NCBI GenBank assembly: GCA_014896635.1
Contig: JADBKA010000132.1
Location: forward strand, 1-12,362
Direction of reading: 5' to 3'
Source of the DNA: Ktedonobacteraceae bacterium
GTDB taxonomy: Bacteria > Chloroflexota > Ktedonobacteria > Ktedonobacterales > Ktedonobacteraceae
DNA: 12,362 nt
Both the position numbers and the translations under genes were made by a program. Positions 6,305 to 12,362 of the stretch are shown here, one piece after another (the first letter of the stretch is position 1; every line of letters begins with the position of its first letter). Under the pieces are notes generated by a model that did no database searches, was not told the origin of the DNA, and saw only the letters and a list, made by a program, of their open reading frames with translations.

Positions 6305-7390
6305 CTACAGTAACTGGCGCAGCCAGCGTGGTATACGGCTCTCTACCTGGTTGAGGATGATGCCATGAACCCGCAGATCCTTGAGATTTGCGCAGGCTTC
6401 CGCTACCAGACTATCAGGGGTTACCCCGGCGCGAACAACGATAACGAGAGCTTCGACCAGACTGGCAGCCAGAGGCCCATACGCAGTCATGACGACTGAA
6501 GGCAGATCAACGATCAGCACCTCATCTGGATGGGCCAGCACGTTGAGTACACCTTTCTGACGAAACTGTTGTAATAGCCTGATAGCATCATGCCTGTCTT
6601 CACCTGCTGGAATCACCGTGAGGTTATGACTTACCTGCTGCCTAATCGCTTCCAACCCGCAGTCCCCACGCAGCCATTCTGCCAGCCCGGCGCCTCGCTT
6701 CAGACCGAAGAGATTCTCAAGATCTGGATGCTCCCAGTTACATTCCAGTAGAGTAACGGGAACATTGTTATCTTCTGCCATCGCCTCGGCTGCCAGCCTG
6801 GCTAAGAAGGATTTTCCTTCCCCATCAATGGCACTGGTAAAGCCCAGACTGCGTACAGCCGCCCGCTCATGAAAAAACAAAGAGGTACCGAGTTGCCCGC
6901 AGCGTGTACGTAGCATACGTACTTCTGCCAGTTGATATTGTAAGCGGCGCTTTGAACTGGCACCACCTTTCGGATCTCGTATTTCTCCATTCTTTGCTGC
7001 TACCGCGCGTGAGGGAGGCACTGGCTTCCATACCGCTGCGGAGGTCACCGCTTTATTCCCACGTGTTTCCTCTGCGATAATCACTTTTTCTTTCACCGGT
7101 AGTTGCTCCTCCTCCACAACTGTTACCTCTTCTTTCACTGGTTGTTGCCTCTTTTCTGCCACAGTCACTTTTTCTTCTGTTGTCAGTTTCTTCTCTTTTA
7201 CAAGAATTATTTCTTCTTTCACCTGATCTTTCTCTTTTTCCGTAACAGTCTTTTCTTCTTTTGTCGGCTGTTGTTCATCTTTTGCCACAGCCGCCTCTTC
7301 TTTTACCGATTTCCGTGTTTCCTTTGTGCTTTTTTTAACCATTTTTAATTTCTGAGTCTGAGCCAGAGCGGTATCTGTATTTTCAACCAT
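6305..7390 (-). CDS. BY-kinase-like (CpsD/CapB/Wzc C-domain) P-loop protein with Lys/Glu repeat N-terminus
   Basis: This 361-aa cytoplasmic protein follows the Wzz gene by 38 nt, the usual split arrangement of a capsule modulator and its ATPase. Residues 29-112 are six tandem 14-residue Lys/Glu-rich repeats. The MinD/ParA-like domain (about 150-361) has a Walker A SAIDGEGKS (186-194, K193), a Walker A' region LLECNWEHPDLENLFGL (214-230) and Walker B VLIVDLP (291-297), then VEALVIVVRAGVTPDS and GIILNQV as in BY-kinases. In typical BY-kinases the Walker A' reads like LLIDADLRRP; here both Asp positions are changed (E216, N218) and the two Arg are replaced (E220, H221). The C-terminus has no tyrosine cluster and ends WLRQLL. 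Kinase activity is therefore doubtful, and a regulatory ATPase or pseudokinase role is plausible. The ATG at 7390 has only weak GAGAAAAG upstream; Met17 is an alternative. Confidence 0.85.
   Translation of the reverse strand: MVENTDTALAQTQKLKMVKKSTKETRKSVKEEAAVAKDEQQPTKEEKTVTEKEKDQVKEEIILVKEKKLTTEEKVTVAEKRQQPVKEEVTVVEEEQLPVKEKVIIAEETRGNKAVTSAAVWKPVPPSRAVAAKNGEIRDPKGGASSKRRLQYQLAEVRMLRTRCGQLGTSLFFHERAAVRSLGFTSAIDGEGKSFLARLAAEAMAEDNNVPVTLLECNWEHPDLENLFGLKRGAGLAEWLRGDCGLEAIRQQVSHNLTVIPAGEDRHDAIRLLQQFRQKGVLNVLAHPDEVLIVDLPSVVMTAYGPLAASLVEALVIVVRAGVTPDSLVAEACANLKDLRVHGIILNQVESRIPRWLRQLL
7055..7306 (-). repeat. Six tandem 42-bp units encoding a 14-aa Lys/Glu repeat
   Basis: Residues 29-112 of the kinase-like protein divide into six units of exactly 14 residues with no indel: VKEEAAVAKDEQQP, TKEEKTVTEKEKDQ, VKEEIILVKEKKLT, TEEKVTVAEKRQQP, VKEEVTVVEEEQLP, VKEKVIIAEETRGN. 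The consensus is about [VT]KEEVTVAEKEQQP. Fourteen is two heptads, but Pro at the end of several units would break a continuous helix. The coding strand is strongly purine-rich here, giving a pyrimidine-rich plus strand. DNA identity between units is imperfect, so the array is old or diversifying. Confidence 0.9.
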
Positions 7391-7428
7391 ACACTTTTCT
7401 CACAATCGGATAATGTTGTTCCGCCATA

Positions 7429-8442
7429 TTAGTTCTTAGCAGTATTCTGAAGCAAAAGATCTCTTGCAGACGGCGACAGGCGAGGAAACTGTATAAGTAC
7501 AGGATATGTCGCTATCTTCTGGAGATCCGCGAGAGTATAAAAAGACCGGTCACGGCGCACAAGTATGAGAACATATAGCATACAGGCAACAAGCGCGACC
7601 ATTGCGCCGGCACCACCTGCAATCAGAAAGAGTTTCGAGCGCGACTCAGCAAGCTGTGGCAACACGGGAGCATCAACAACACTGAAAAAGACATCTTCGC
7701 CGGTGCTCTGTGTACTTACCTGCTGGCTCAACGTTGCAATAGTGGCCTGGATATTTTGCAATATAGCCTGTGCTTGCAATCGCCTTGCATCGAGAAGAGC
7801 ATATTGCGGATCATTCAGCGGATTCACGCCGGGTTTTGTGAGTTCTGGATGCGCTGCGAGATAGGTAGCCTCCGCCTGTGCCGCGTCGTTCGCATCCTTT
7901 TTTGCTCTGGTCAACTGCGATTCATACCCTTGCAAAAGGCGCTGTCCCTCAACGACGCTGAATCCCCGGCCCTGCAATTTAAACTGCTGGACAACCATTG
8001 CCACCACTTGCTGGGCCACGCGCGGATCTCGATTCGAGTAGGTAATCTCATACAGGTTATAGCCACGAGTTATTACCTGCACATGCTGGGAGACTTCAAG
8101 AAGCAAAGCATCGTCCAGCAACTGGGGATTTGAACGTACAGAGTCGCTCAACGGTAGCGTTGACGCCAGATCCGTCGCTTTTGCCACCGTCAGCGCAAAC
8201 GTACGGCTTCGCAGCAACTCCGAAAGCGCCGAGACCTGCGTCTCCGCTGGCGTTGCCTGCAAGTTAGACTCTGGCCCCGTTGCACCAATAATCTCATACC
8301 GGCGCAGCGCCCAGAGGCTCGCTGACGACTGGTAAGAGCGAGGAAGCAAATATGCGATCACCAGGCTTATCACAATGGGTACAAGAAAGAGGATAAGGAG
8401 ACGTACAGGATGGCGAAATATCGCCTCAAGCGTTCGGACCAC
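7429..8442 (-). CDS. Wzz-type polysaccharide chain-length determinant (co-polymerase)
   Basis: This 337-aa protein has the classical two-helix Wzz topology: TM1 at about 15-34, an outer domain of about 235 residues and TM2 at about 271-295. The outer domain ends in a long predicted coiled region (about 164-242), followed by the Pro-containing DAPVLP (257-262) just before TM2, like the P-rich segment of Wzz proteins. YEITYSNRDPRVAQQV (131-146) matches the conserved strand-helix of the Wzz domain. A 40-residue cytoplasmic tail follows TM2, and the kinase-like partner is a separate protein encoded next. The start is the GTG at 8442, because GGAGGTGG at 8448-8455 sits 5 nt upstream (8 nt from the GGAGG core). 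The longer openings at 8463 and 8484 lack a ribosome site and would include the Shine-Dalgarno as codons. It is the first gene of the operon. Confidence 0.9.
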   Translation of the reverse strand: MVRTLEAIFRHPVRLLILFLVPIVISLVIAYLLPRSYQSSASLWALRRYEIIGATGPESNLQATPAETQVSALSELLRSRTFALTVAKATDLASTLPLSDSVRSNPQLLDDALLLEVSQHVQVITRGYNLYEITYSNRDPRVAQQVVAMVVQQFKLQGRGFSVVEGQRLLQGYESQLTRAKKDANDAAQAEATYLAAHPELTKPGVNPLNDPQYALLDARRLQAQAILQNIQATIATLSQQVSTQSTGEDVFFSVVDAPVLPQLAESRSKLFLIAGGAGAMVALVACMLYVLILVRRDRSFYTLADLQKIATYPVLIQFPRLSPSARDLLLQNTAKN

Positions 8443-8732
8443 AAGAACCACCTCCAGGATCATCTGGTAAAGAAATACACACAATACTTTGCTATCAATT
8501 TTTCACCAGAACTTTTATACCTGTTTTTCGATAGCAGCAAGGTATTGTTAATGTTGAGATACTATTGCATTTGAAGCTTTGCGGTTAATTTTGCACTACC
8601 ATAGAGTGTACCTCTTTCGGTTTGCTAACCTTTCTCAGGGTAGTATTTTCTGCATCCTCTCCACAAAAAACATTACCGGGTCTTCACCATCCGAACATCA
8701 CTTTGACACCTGTCGATGGTATTCTTCACGCT
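8443..8732. promoter_or_regulatory. Divergent regulatory region between the operon and the flippase gene
   Basis: This 290-bp AT-richer spacer must hold the promoters for both directions. The best minus-strand candidate is TTGCTG (plus 8535-8540) and TATAAA (plus 8514-8519) with a 15-bp spacer, shorter than the ideal 17. A weaker plus-strand pair is TTGCGG (8579-8584), 17 bp, TAGAGT (8602-8607). A 7-bp inverted repeat, TGCTATC (8490-8496) and GATAGCA (8530-8536), brackets the minus-strand -10 element and could be an operator, though such short arms can arise by chance. The hexamers are weak guesses; that promoters lie here follows from the divergent gene layout. Confidence 0.45.
8448..8455 (-). 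promoter_or_regulatory. Ribosome binding site that fixes the Wzz start at GTG 8442
   Basis: GGAGGTGG on the minus strand is a near-perfect match to the anti-Shine-Dalgarno complement and lies at normal distance from the GTG at 8440-8442. No comparable site precedes the upstream in-frame ATG at 8463 or the opening at 8484. Confidence 0.8.
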
Positions 8733-10613
8733 ATGAACAGGCTTCGCAGAATAGTAGGAAACACAGTTATTTCACTGTTTGGGCAAGGGATTACCTGGAC
8801 CTCGACCTTGCTTTTGACCATCGCCTATGGGCGCTTTCTAGGCGATGTGAAATTCGGAGAACTCTATTTTGCTATTACCTTTGTGATGCTCGTAGGCTTC
8901 CCTCTTGAGTTTGGCTTCAACCAGCAACTGACACGCGATGTTGCTCAAGAACCCACTAGATCGCTCCACTATCTCGCCAGCATTCTCTCTATCAAATTTG
9001 TTCTCTGGATCATTTTATATAGCTGCATTCTCCTCGCTTGCTGGTTGCTGGGCTATTCCGCAGAAGTACGTTTGCTGGTTATCATCTGCGGCATTACCCT
9101 GCTCAGTGGTTCTATCGCCAATACTTTTGGCGCTGCCCACTACGCCTTTGAGCGGGTGACTTTCCCGGTAGTGGGGACAATCCTTGAAAAAGGGTTGTCC
9201 GCGCTGGTCGGATGGCTTGTCCTACGCGCAGGGGCCGGCGTCCAGATAATGGCCTGCGTCCTGCTCGGCGGTTCGCTCATCAACGCTCTCTGGCAGGGAC
9301 TGTGGATACTTCGCCAGGTCGGCATTCCCATTCATATTGACCTCGCGCTGGTACGCAGGCTGCTCCACACAAGTATTCCTTTTCTCCTTTATGGCATGCT
9401 CGGCGTTATCTACTACCGCATTGATACGATTCTTCTTTCGTTGATGCAGAACGAGGCTGTGGTCGGATGGTACGGTGCAGGATATCGCCTGTTCGATACG
9501 CTGGTGTTTCTCCCAAGTCTGGTGATTAGCGCAATCATGTATCCTGTTTTCTCAAAGCTATCAGTTCATGCAGAATCAGAACTAAAAGTAGCTATAGAGA
9601 AATCAATGAATTTTTTACTCTTTTGTGGCTTTCCTATTACTACAATCCTTATTGTTGCTGCTCCTCAAATCATCGGTTTTCTTTATCATCGGACAGAATT
9701 CCTGCCTGCCATTCCCGTCATCCAATCCCTTGCTCCCGGACTGCTCTTCCTCTATGTGAACAGTGTTCTCACTTCAACGATGATGAGCATAAAACGCGAG
9801 AGGAGAATCACCATCATGGCGGCTATCGCACTGGTGGTGAATCTAGGGCTGAATCTTTTCTTGATCCCGCTTTATCGACATGTGGGGGCTGCCATCGTGA
9901 CATCGCTGACAGAGCTGCTTCTCACCTGCCTCGCCTGTATCTTCATCCCTCGCTCGCTCTTGCCGCGCGGCAGTCTGATGGTAGGATTAAAGGCGCTGAT
10001 AACGAGTCTAGTGATGGCTTCAGTCATATGGATCATGCGCCAGTTCAGTATTTTTGCTATTTTGCCAGTTGCGATGGCAACATACCTTGTCGTCGCGGCA
10101 GTGCTTGGCACTATTCCCAGAGACGACTTGAAGGCTCTCTACGCTTCCATACGGCATAAAGGACAGCGTTCCTCCCAGATCCCAGATACCGCAAAACAGA
10201 TACAGACCTCTTCTGAGGTTGCTCTGCTTATGGAAGAGGATACCGAGCCAACGATAGAATCAGTGCTGGTATGGAGAGGAGAGTGGACTGATCCGTCCTT
10301 GCTGGCATTGAGGCACAGGCGGCATTCCAGGGAACTACGCCTTCAATCGGTAGCCGAAGAGAAGACCATTCCTCTTGAGGCGCTCGACGGACAGAGTAGC
10401 CCTCAGTCGCCGGTTTTGCCAGCCACGCCTACTTTAAAAGATGAGAAACTCCTTGCGGAACAACATAACCAGATAAAATCAGAAACTGAAGAAAAAACTG
10501 TTTCTCTCAAGGCGCTCAACACACGAATCAGACCTCAACTACTGCCAGATACGCCAGTGCCTTTTTCTGAGCCATATATTGCTCAGATAGATACGGAAGG
10601 GGCTGTCGAATGA
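8733..10613 (+). CDS. Wzx-like polysaccharide flippase with long hydrophilic C-terminal extension
   Basis: This 626-aa member of the MOP exporter superfamily would move the lipid-linked repeat unit across the cytoplasmic membrane. Starting at ATG 8733, it opens MNRLRRIVGNTVISLFGQG, the usual Wzx N-terminus, then about 12-14 TM helices to residue about 462. Typical features include YGRFLGDVKFGELYFAIT (32-49) and the charged loop MMSIKRERR before a late helix pair. Residues about 472-626 are a polar, Glu/Ser/Pro/Thr-rich tail with two related segments, absent from ordinary Wzx proteins of about 420-500 aa. The frame is open back to a TTG at 8622, but that extension is not family-like. No good ribosome site precedes either start, so the start is less certain than elsewhere. 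The stop overlaps the next start by 4 nt (ATGA). Confidence 0.88.
   Translation: MNRLRRIVGNTVISLFGQGITWTSTLLLTIAYGRFLGDVKFGELYFAITFVMLVGFPLEFGFNQQLTRDVAQEPTRSLHYLASILSIKFVLWIILYSCILLACWLLGYSAEVRLLVIICGITLLSGSIANTFGAAHYAFERVTFPVVGTILEKGLSALVGWLVLRAGAGVQIMACVLLGGSLINALWQGLWILRQVGIPIHIDLALVRRLLHTSIPFLLYGMLGVIYYRIDTILLSLMQNEAVVGWYGAGYRLFDTLVFLPSLVISAIMYPVFSKLSVHAESELKVAIEKSMNFLLFCGFPITTILIVAAPQIIGFLYHRTEFLPAIPVIQSLAPGLLFLYVNSVLTSTMMSIKRERRITIMAAIALVVNLGLNLFLIPLYRHVGAAIVTSLTELLLTCLACIFIPRSLLPRGSLMVGLKALITSLVMASVIWIMRQFSIFAILPVAMATYLVVAAVLGTIPRDDLKALYASIRHKGQRSSQIPDTAKQIQTSSEVALLMEEDTEPTIESVLVWRGEWTDPSLLALRHRRHSRELRLQSVAEEKTIPLEALDGQSSPQSPVLPATPTLKDEKLLAEQHNQIKSETEEKTVSLKALNTRIRPQLLPDTPVPFSEPYIAQIDTEGAVE
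10356..10559 (+). repeat. Duplicated segment in the flippase C-terminal tail
   Basis: Two segments 44 residues apart in the tail are alike: EEKTIPLEALDGQSSPQ (codons from 10356) and EEKTVSLKALNTRIRPQ (codons from 10488), each followed by a Leu-Pro and Thr-Pro rich run (PVLPATP and LLPDTPVP). This points to an internal duplication of about 25 residues within a probably disordered cytoplasmic tail. Confidence 0.65.
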
Positions 10614-11164
10614 AAGCAGTTTTTGCAGCTCTAGTGAAGTATATGACCAACCACGTGATCACTCATCTCCCATCGCACACTCTCCGCCTCGGCTGGTATC
10701 GTCATGTCCTGGGCTGGCGCATCGGCCCACGCGCCACCATTCTGATGGGGCAGCATGTGCAGATGGCAGGTGTGCGTAGCAGCGGGGCGAAAGTTTCCAT
10801 CGGCAAGGGAAGTGTGATTAATCACGGCTGCCTCCTCTACACAACCGGAGGGCTGGTGATAGGAGAGCATGTGAGTATCTCTGCTGGCACATGGCTCGTT
10901 ACCGGTACGCACGACATGAACGACCCTCACTTCCCCGATAGCTACAAGCCGATAGTGATTGGCGACCGTGCCTGGATTGGAGTACGCGCGACCATTCTCG
11001 CCGGCGTTACTATAGGTGAGGGCGCAGTGATCATGGCCGGGGCGGTTGTTACCCGCGATATCCCCCCGTATGCTGTGGCTGGCGGCGTGCCGGCCAGAGT
11101 GGTCAGCCAGCGCACAGCGCGGGATCTTTCCTACGAACTGAATTTTCGCCCTCTCTTTGAATAG
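10610..11164 (+). CDS. Left-handed beta-helix (hexapeptide-repeat) acyltransferase, WcaF/NodL-like
   Basis: This 184-aa protein has an N-terminal helical segment with SHTLRLGWYRHVLGWRIGP (22-40), typical of colanic-acid-type acetyltransferases. Hexapeptide repeats follow from about residue 40: VSIGKGSVINHG, LVIGEHVSISAG, IVIGDRAWIGVRATILAGVTIGEGAVIMAGAVVTRDI, then PPYAVAGGVPARVV, the standard end of the LbH acetyl-CoA-binding helix. H101 in the loop TGTHDMNDPHF is the likely catalytic base. The probable reaction is O-acetylation of a sugar using acetyl-CoA, in the cytoplasm, on the repeat unit before flipping (inference from its coupling to the flippase gene). The ATG lies in the flippase stop (ATGA), with AAGGGG 7 nt upstream. 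Length is normal for the family (about 180-200). The exact acceptor sugar is unknown. Confidence 0.93.
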   Translation: MKAVFAALVKYMTNHVITHLPSHTLRLGWYRHVLGWRIGPRATILMGQHVQMAGVRSSGAKVSIGKGSVINHGCLLYTTGGLVIGEHVSISAGTWLVTGTHDMNDPHFPDSYKPIVIGDRAWIGVRATILAGVTIGEGAVIMAGAVVTRDIPPYAVAGGVPARVVSQRTARDLSYELNFRPLFE

Positions 11165-11190
11165 CTTTTGCCCTCCAGCGAGAGACGACA

Positions 11191-11217
11191 TCCCCGTTTC
11201 GTGGGGAAGGTGTCCCC
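11191..11217. other. Alternative hairpins between convergent genes
   Basis: Three 5-nt arms, TCCCC (11191-11195), GGGGA (11203-11207) and TCCCC (11213-11217), allow two mutually exclusive stems sharing the middle arm, with 7-nt and 5-nt loops. They lie between the acyltransferase stop (11164) and the stop of the SGNH hydrolase gene (11226). No T-run follows on either strand, so this is a poor intrinsic terminator. It could be part of a dispersed repeat or a weak transcription barrier. Confidence 0.35.
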
Positions 11218-11225
11218 ATATGCTG

Positions 11226-12362
11226 TTACTTATACAGAACAGGGCGCAACACCTGAAACCAGGCAAGATTCATCGCTTTTGCTCCCTCAGGCGTCGGGTG
11301 GATGCCGTCGTTTAGCAGATATGTTGCCTGGTGGATGAGAAAAAGTTGATAGAAGTCAGGGCCTCTCACCAGCCCGTTTGCGGCAGTAACCTGATCTATG
11401 ACAGCATTCAACGCCTGCACCTCCTTGTCGAAATCTGCCCCCTTGCCTGCTATATACGGGATACGAGAAAGAATGGGGACATGTCCCGCCTGTTTGATTT
11501 TCTGGACAAGTGTTTGAAGATTAGCACGAAAATGGTCAGGGGATACCTGGCCCAGTGCATCGTTTGTTCCCCAGCCGAGGAGCCAGTAGCGGATATCAGG
11601 GTTGAGAGTTAACCAGAGGTCGATATCCTGTACCGCCCCATCGGTATTCCAGCCACCCAGACCACCATTCAGCATAGCCGGGAACCGCTCAGGAAATGTT
11701 GCATGCACAAGCTCGGCATAAGACGGCTGATTTGCGTCAAAGCGATTATAGGCCATAGCAGTGATGGAGTCGCCAGAGAAAAAGAAAGTATCATCAAGGC
11801 CCTGAGAGACATCAAAGAGATCAATCTGGTCAATAAACATATATGGCTGGTTGGCTTGTGGTTGCCCTTTCGTCACCGTCATTTTAATCCAGGACTGCCC
11901 GGCAAAAGAGAGAAGATGTTCACGCACGCGCGTATGATTCCCTGTCACAGTAACAACTGTCTGCCATGTTCCGTCCTGCCCGTTTGTGCTATTGGATGAG
12001 ACAGCGATGGTGTAGTCCTGTGGGCCAGACCCTTTTGTGCTGATGTAGTCAAATACATAGTCACTGGCCCATACCATGAGCAAACGAGCAGGTCCGGCAC
12101 CTACATGGATGGCGCACCAGGCCGGCAAGGCGGAAAAACTTGAGCGCCAGAACGACCAGTTCCCGTAGTGTCCGTTGACGATAGCTTCAGAGCCTCCTGC
12201 ACCGGCATCGTTGCCCGCACAATACACTGGCTTTCCTCGTGACACAAGAGGCCCTGTACGTTGAAGCGCAGGACCGACCGGAGTGGGAGCGGGAGTAGCA
12301 GCGGCCTGGCTGTCACCTGCACTCCCAGGACGATACGATTGAATGACTGCCTTGATCGCGTA
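11226..12362 (-). CDS. Modular SGNH/GDSL hydrolase with N-terminal beta-sandwich domain (5' end outside window)
   Basis: The frame is open from the window edge to TAA at 11226-11228, so 378 residues are visible and the N-terminus is missing; the internal GTG at 12245 is not the real start. Visible residues about 14-35 are an Ala/Pro/Thr linker (AAATPAPTPVGP). Residues about 42-187 look like a beta-sandwich carbohydrate-binding-like domain (GKPVYCA, then PAWCAIHVG, with two Cys). The SGNH domain follows: block I FFSGDSIT with nucleophile S199, block II NGGLGG (232-237), block III GTND (N267) and block V DGIHP (D352, H355), so all catalytic residues are present. It probably de-esterifies an acylated glycan outside the cell; the linker and domain order suggest secretion, but the signal peptide is out of view. 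It converges on the acyltransferase gene. Confidence 0.9.
   Translation of the reverse strand, partial: YAIKAVIQSYRPGSAGDSQAAATPAPTPVGPALQRTGPLVSRGKPVYCAGNDAGAGGSEAIVNGHYGNWSFWRSSFSALPAWCAIHVGAGPARLLMVWASDYVFDYISTKGSGPQDYTIAVSSNSTNGQDGTWQTVVTVTGNHTRVREHLLSFAGQSWIKMTVTKGQPQANQPYMFIDQIDLFDVSQGLDDTFFFSGDSITAMAYNRFDANQPSYAELVHATFPERFPAMLNGGLGGWNTDGAVQDIDLWLTLNPDIRYWLLGWGTNDALGQVSPDHFRANLQTLVQKIKQAGHVPILSRIPYIAGKGADFDKEVQALNAVIDQVTAANGLVRGPDFYQLFLIHQATYLLNDGIHPTPEGAKAMNLAWFQVLRPVLYK

Noticed and set aside
5288..6368. Two plus-strand ORFs (5288-5764, 5841-6368) opposite the polymerase and small ORF
   Set aside because: They lie antisense to a clear polytopic membrane protein; composition is that expected from reading hydrophobic codons in reverse.
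7103..7348. Plus-strand ORF rich in Phe, Leu and Cys, resembling a membrane peptide
   Set aside because: It is the antisense reading of the Lys/Glu repeat array; AAR and GAR codons read as TTY and CTT/TTC on the other strand. No ribosome site or family pattern.
8703..8708. Perfect TTGACA hexamer upstream of the flippase
   Set aside because: No -10 element at 16-18 bp; with that spacing the transcript would start after the chosen ATG.
9623..10159. 178-codon plus-strand ORF within the flippase gene
   Set aside because: It is an out-of-frame reading of the flippase helices with Cys, His and Arg excess; no ribosome site.
10631..11266. 211-codon minus-strand ORF opposite the acyltransferase
   Set aside because: It is a shadow of the hexapeptide-repeat gene, rich in His, Cys and Arg, with no domain pattern.
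12245..12245. GTG at 12243-12245 as the start of the SGNH hydrolase
   Set aside because: The frame remains open upstream through an Ala/Pro/Thr linker to the window edge, so the gene begins outside the window.

Overview
This 12.4-kb bacterial window is an exopolysaccharide or capsule assembly locus of the Wzx/Wzy type. GC content is moderate, and GTG starts and good Shine-Dalgarno sites are common. The secreted tryptophan/cysteine domain at 289-897, the distinctive glycosyltransferases and the unusual kinase-like protein recall Ktedonobacteria (Chloroflexota). That placement comes from memory of similar proteins, not from a search, and is held at moderate confidence.

Layout. The left edge (2-172, +) holds the last 56 codons of a protein ending in a probable beta-sandwich carbohydrate-binding segment, followed by a large hairpin. 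Next is a one-TM anchored, probably extracytoplasmic protein (289-897, +), which ends at a strong bidirectional terminator (917-949). From the other side, a minus-strand operon of seven genes runs from about 8442 down to 960: Wzz-like chain-length regulator, BY-kinase-like ATPase, a 51-aa two-helix membrane protein, Wzy-like polymerase, GT4 glycosyltransferase, GT2 membrane glycosyltransferase and a second GT4. Most junctions are tight (2-14 nt) or overlapping (62 nt between wzy and the GT4), which argues for one transcript and translational coupling. A divergent plus-strand pair starts at about 8733: a Wzx-like flippase with a long hydrophilic tail, then a left-handed beta-helix acyltransferase coupled to it by ATGA. 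At the right edge a convergent gene (minus, 11226 to beyond 12362) encodes a modular SGNH/GDSL hydrolase. Its reading frame stays open to the window end, so its N-terminus is missing.

How they work together (inference). The three glycosyltransferases extend a lipid-linked repeat unit. The acyltransferase may decorate it and the flippase translocates it. Wzy polymerises it under control of the Wzz/kinase-like pair. The secreted SGNH hydrolase could remove acyl groups from the product. No initiating phosphoglycosyltransferase is visible, so that step must be encoded elsewhere.

Most notable: the kinase-like protein carries six exact-length 14-residue Lys/Glu repeats, has a non-canonical Walker A' motif and lacks a C-terminal tyrosine cluster. 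Also notable are the short membrane ORF between kinase and polymerase, and the roughly 150-residue repeat-containing tail on the flippase. I see no CRISPR array, tRNA, rRNA or insertion sequence.
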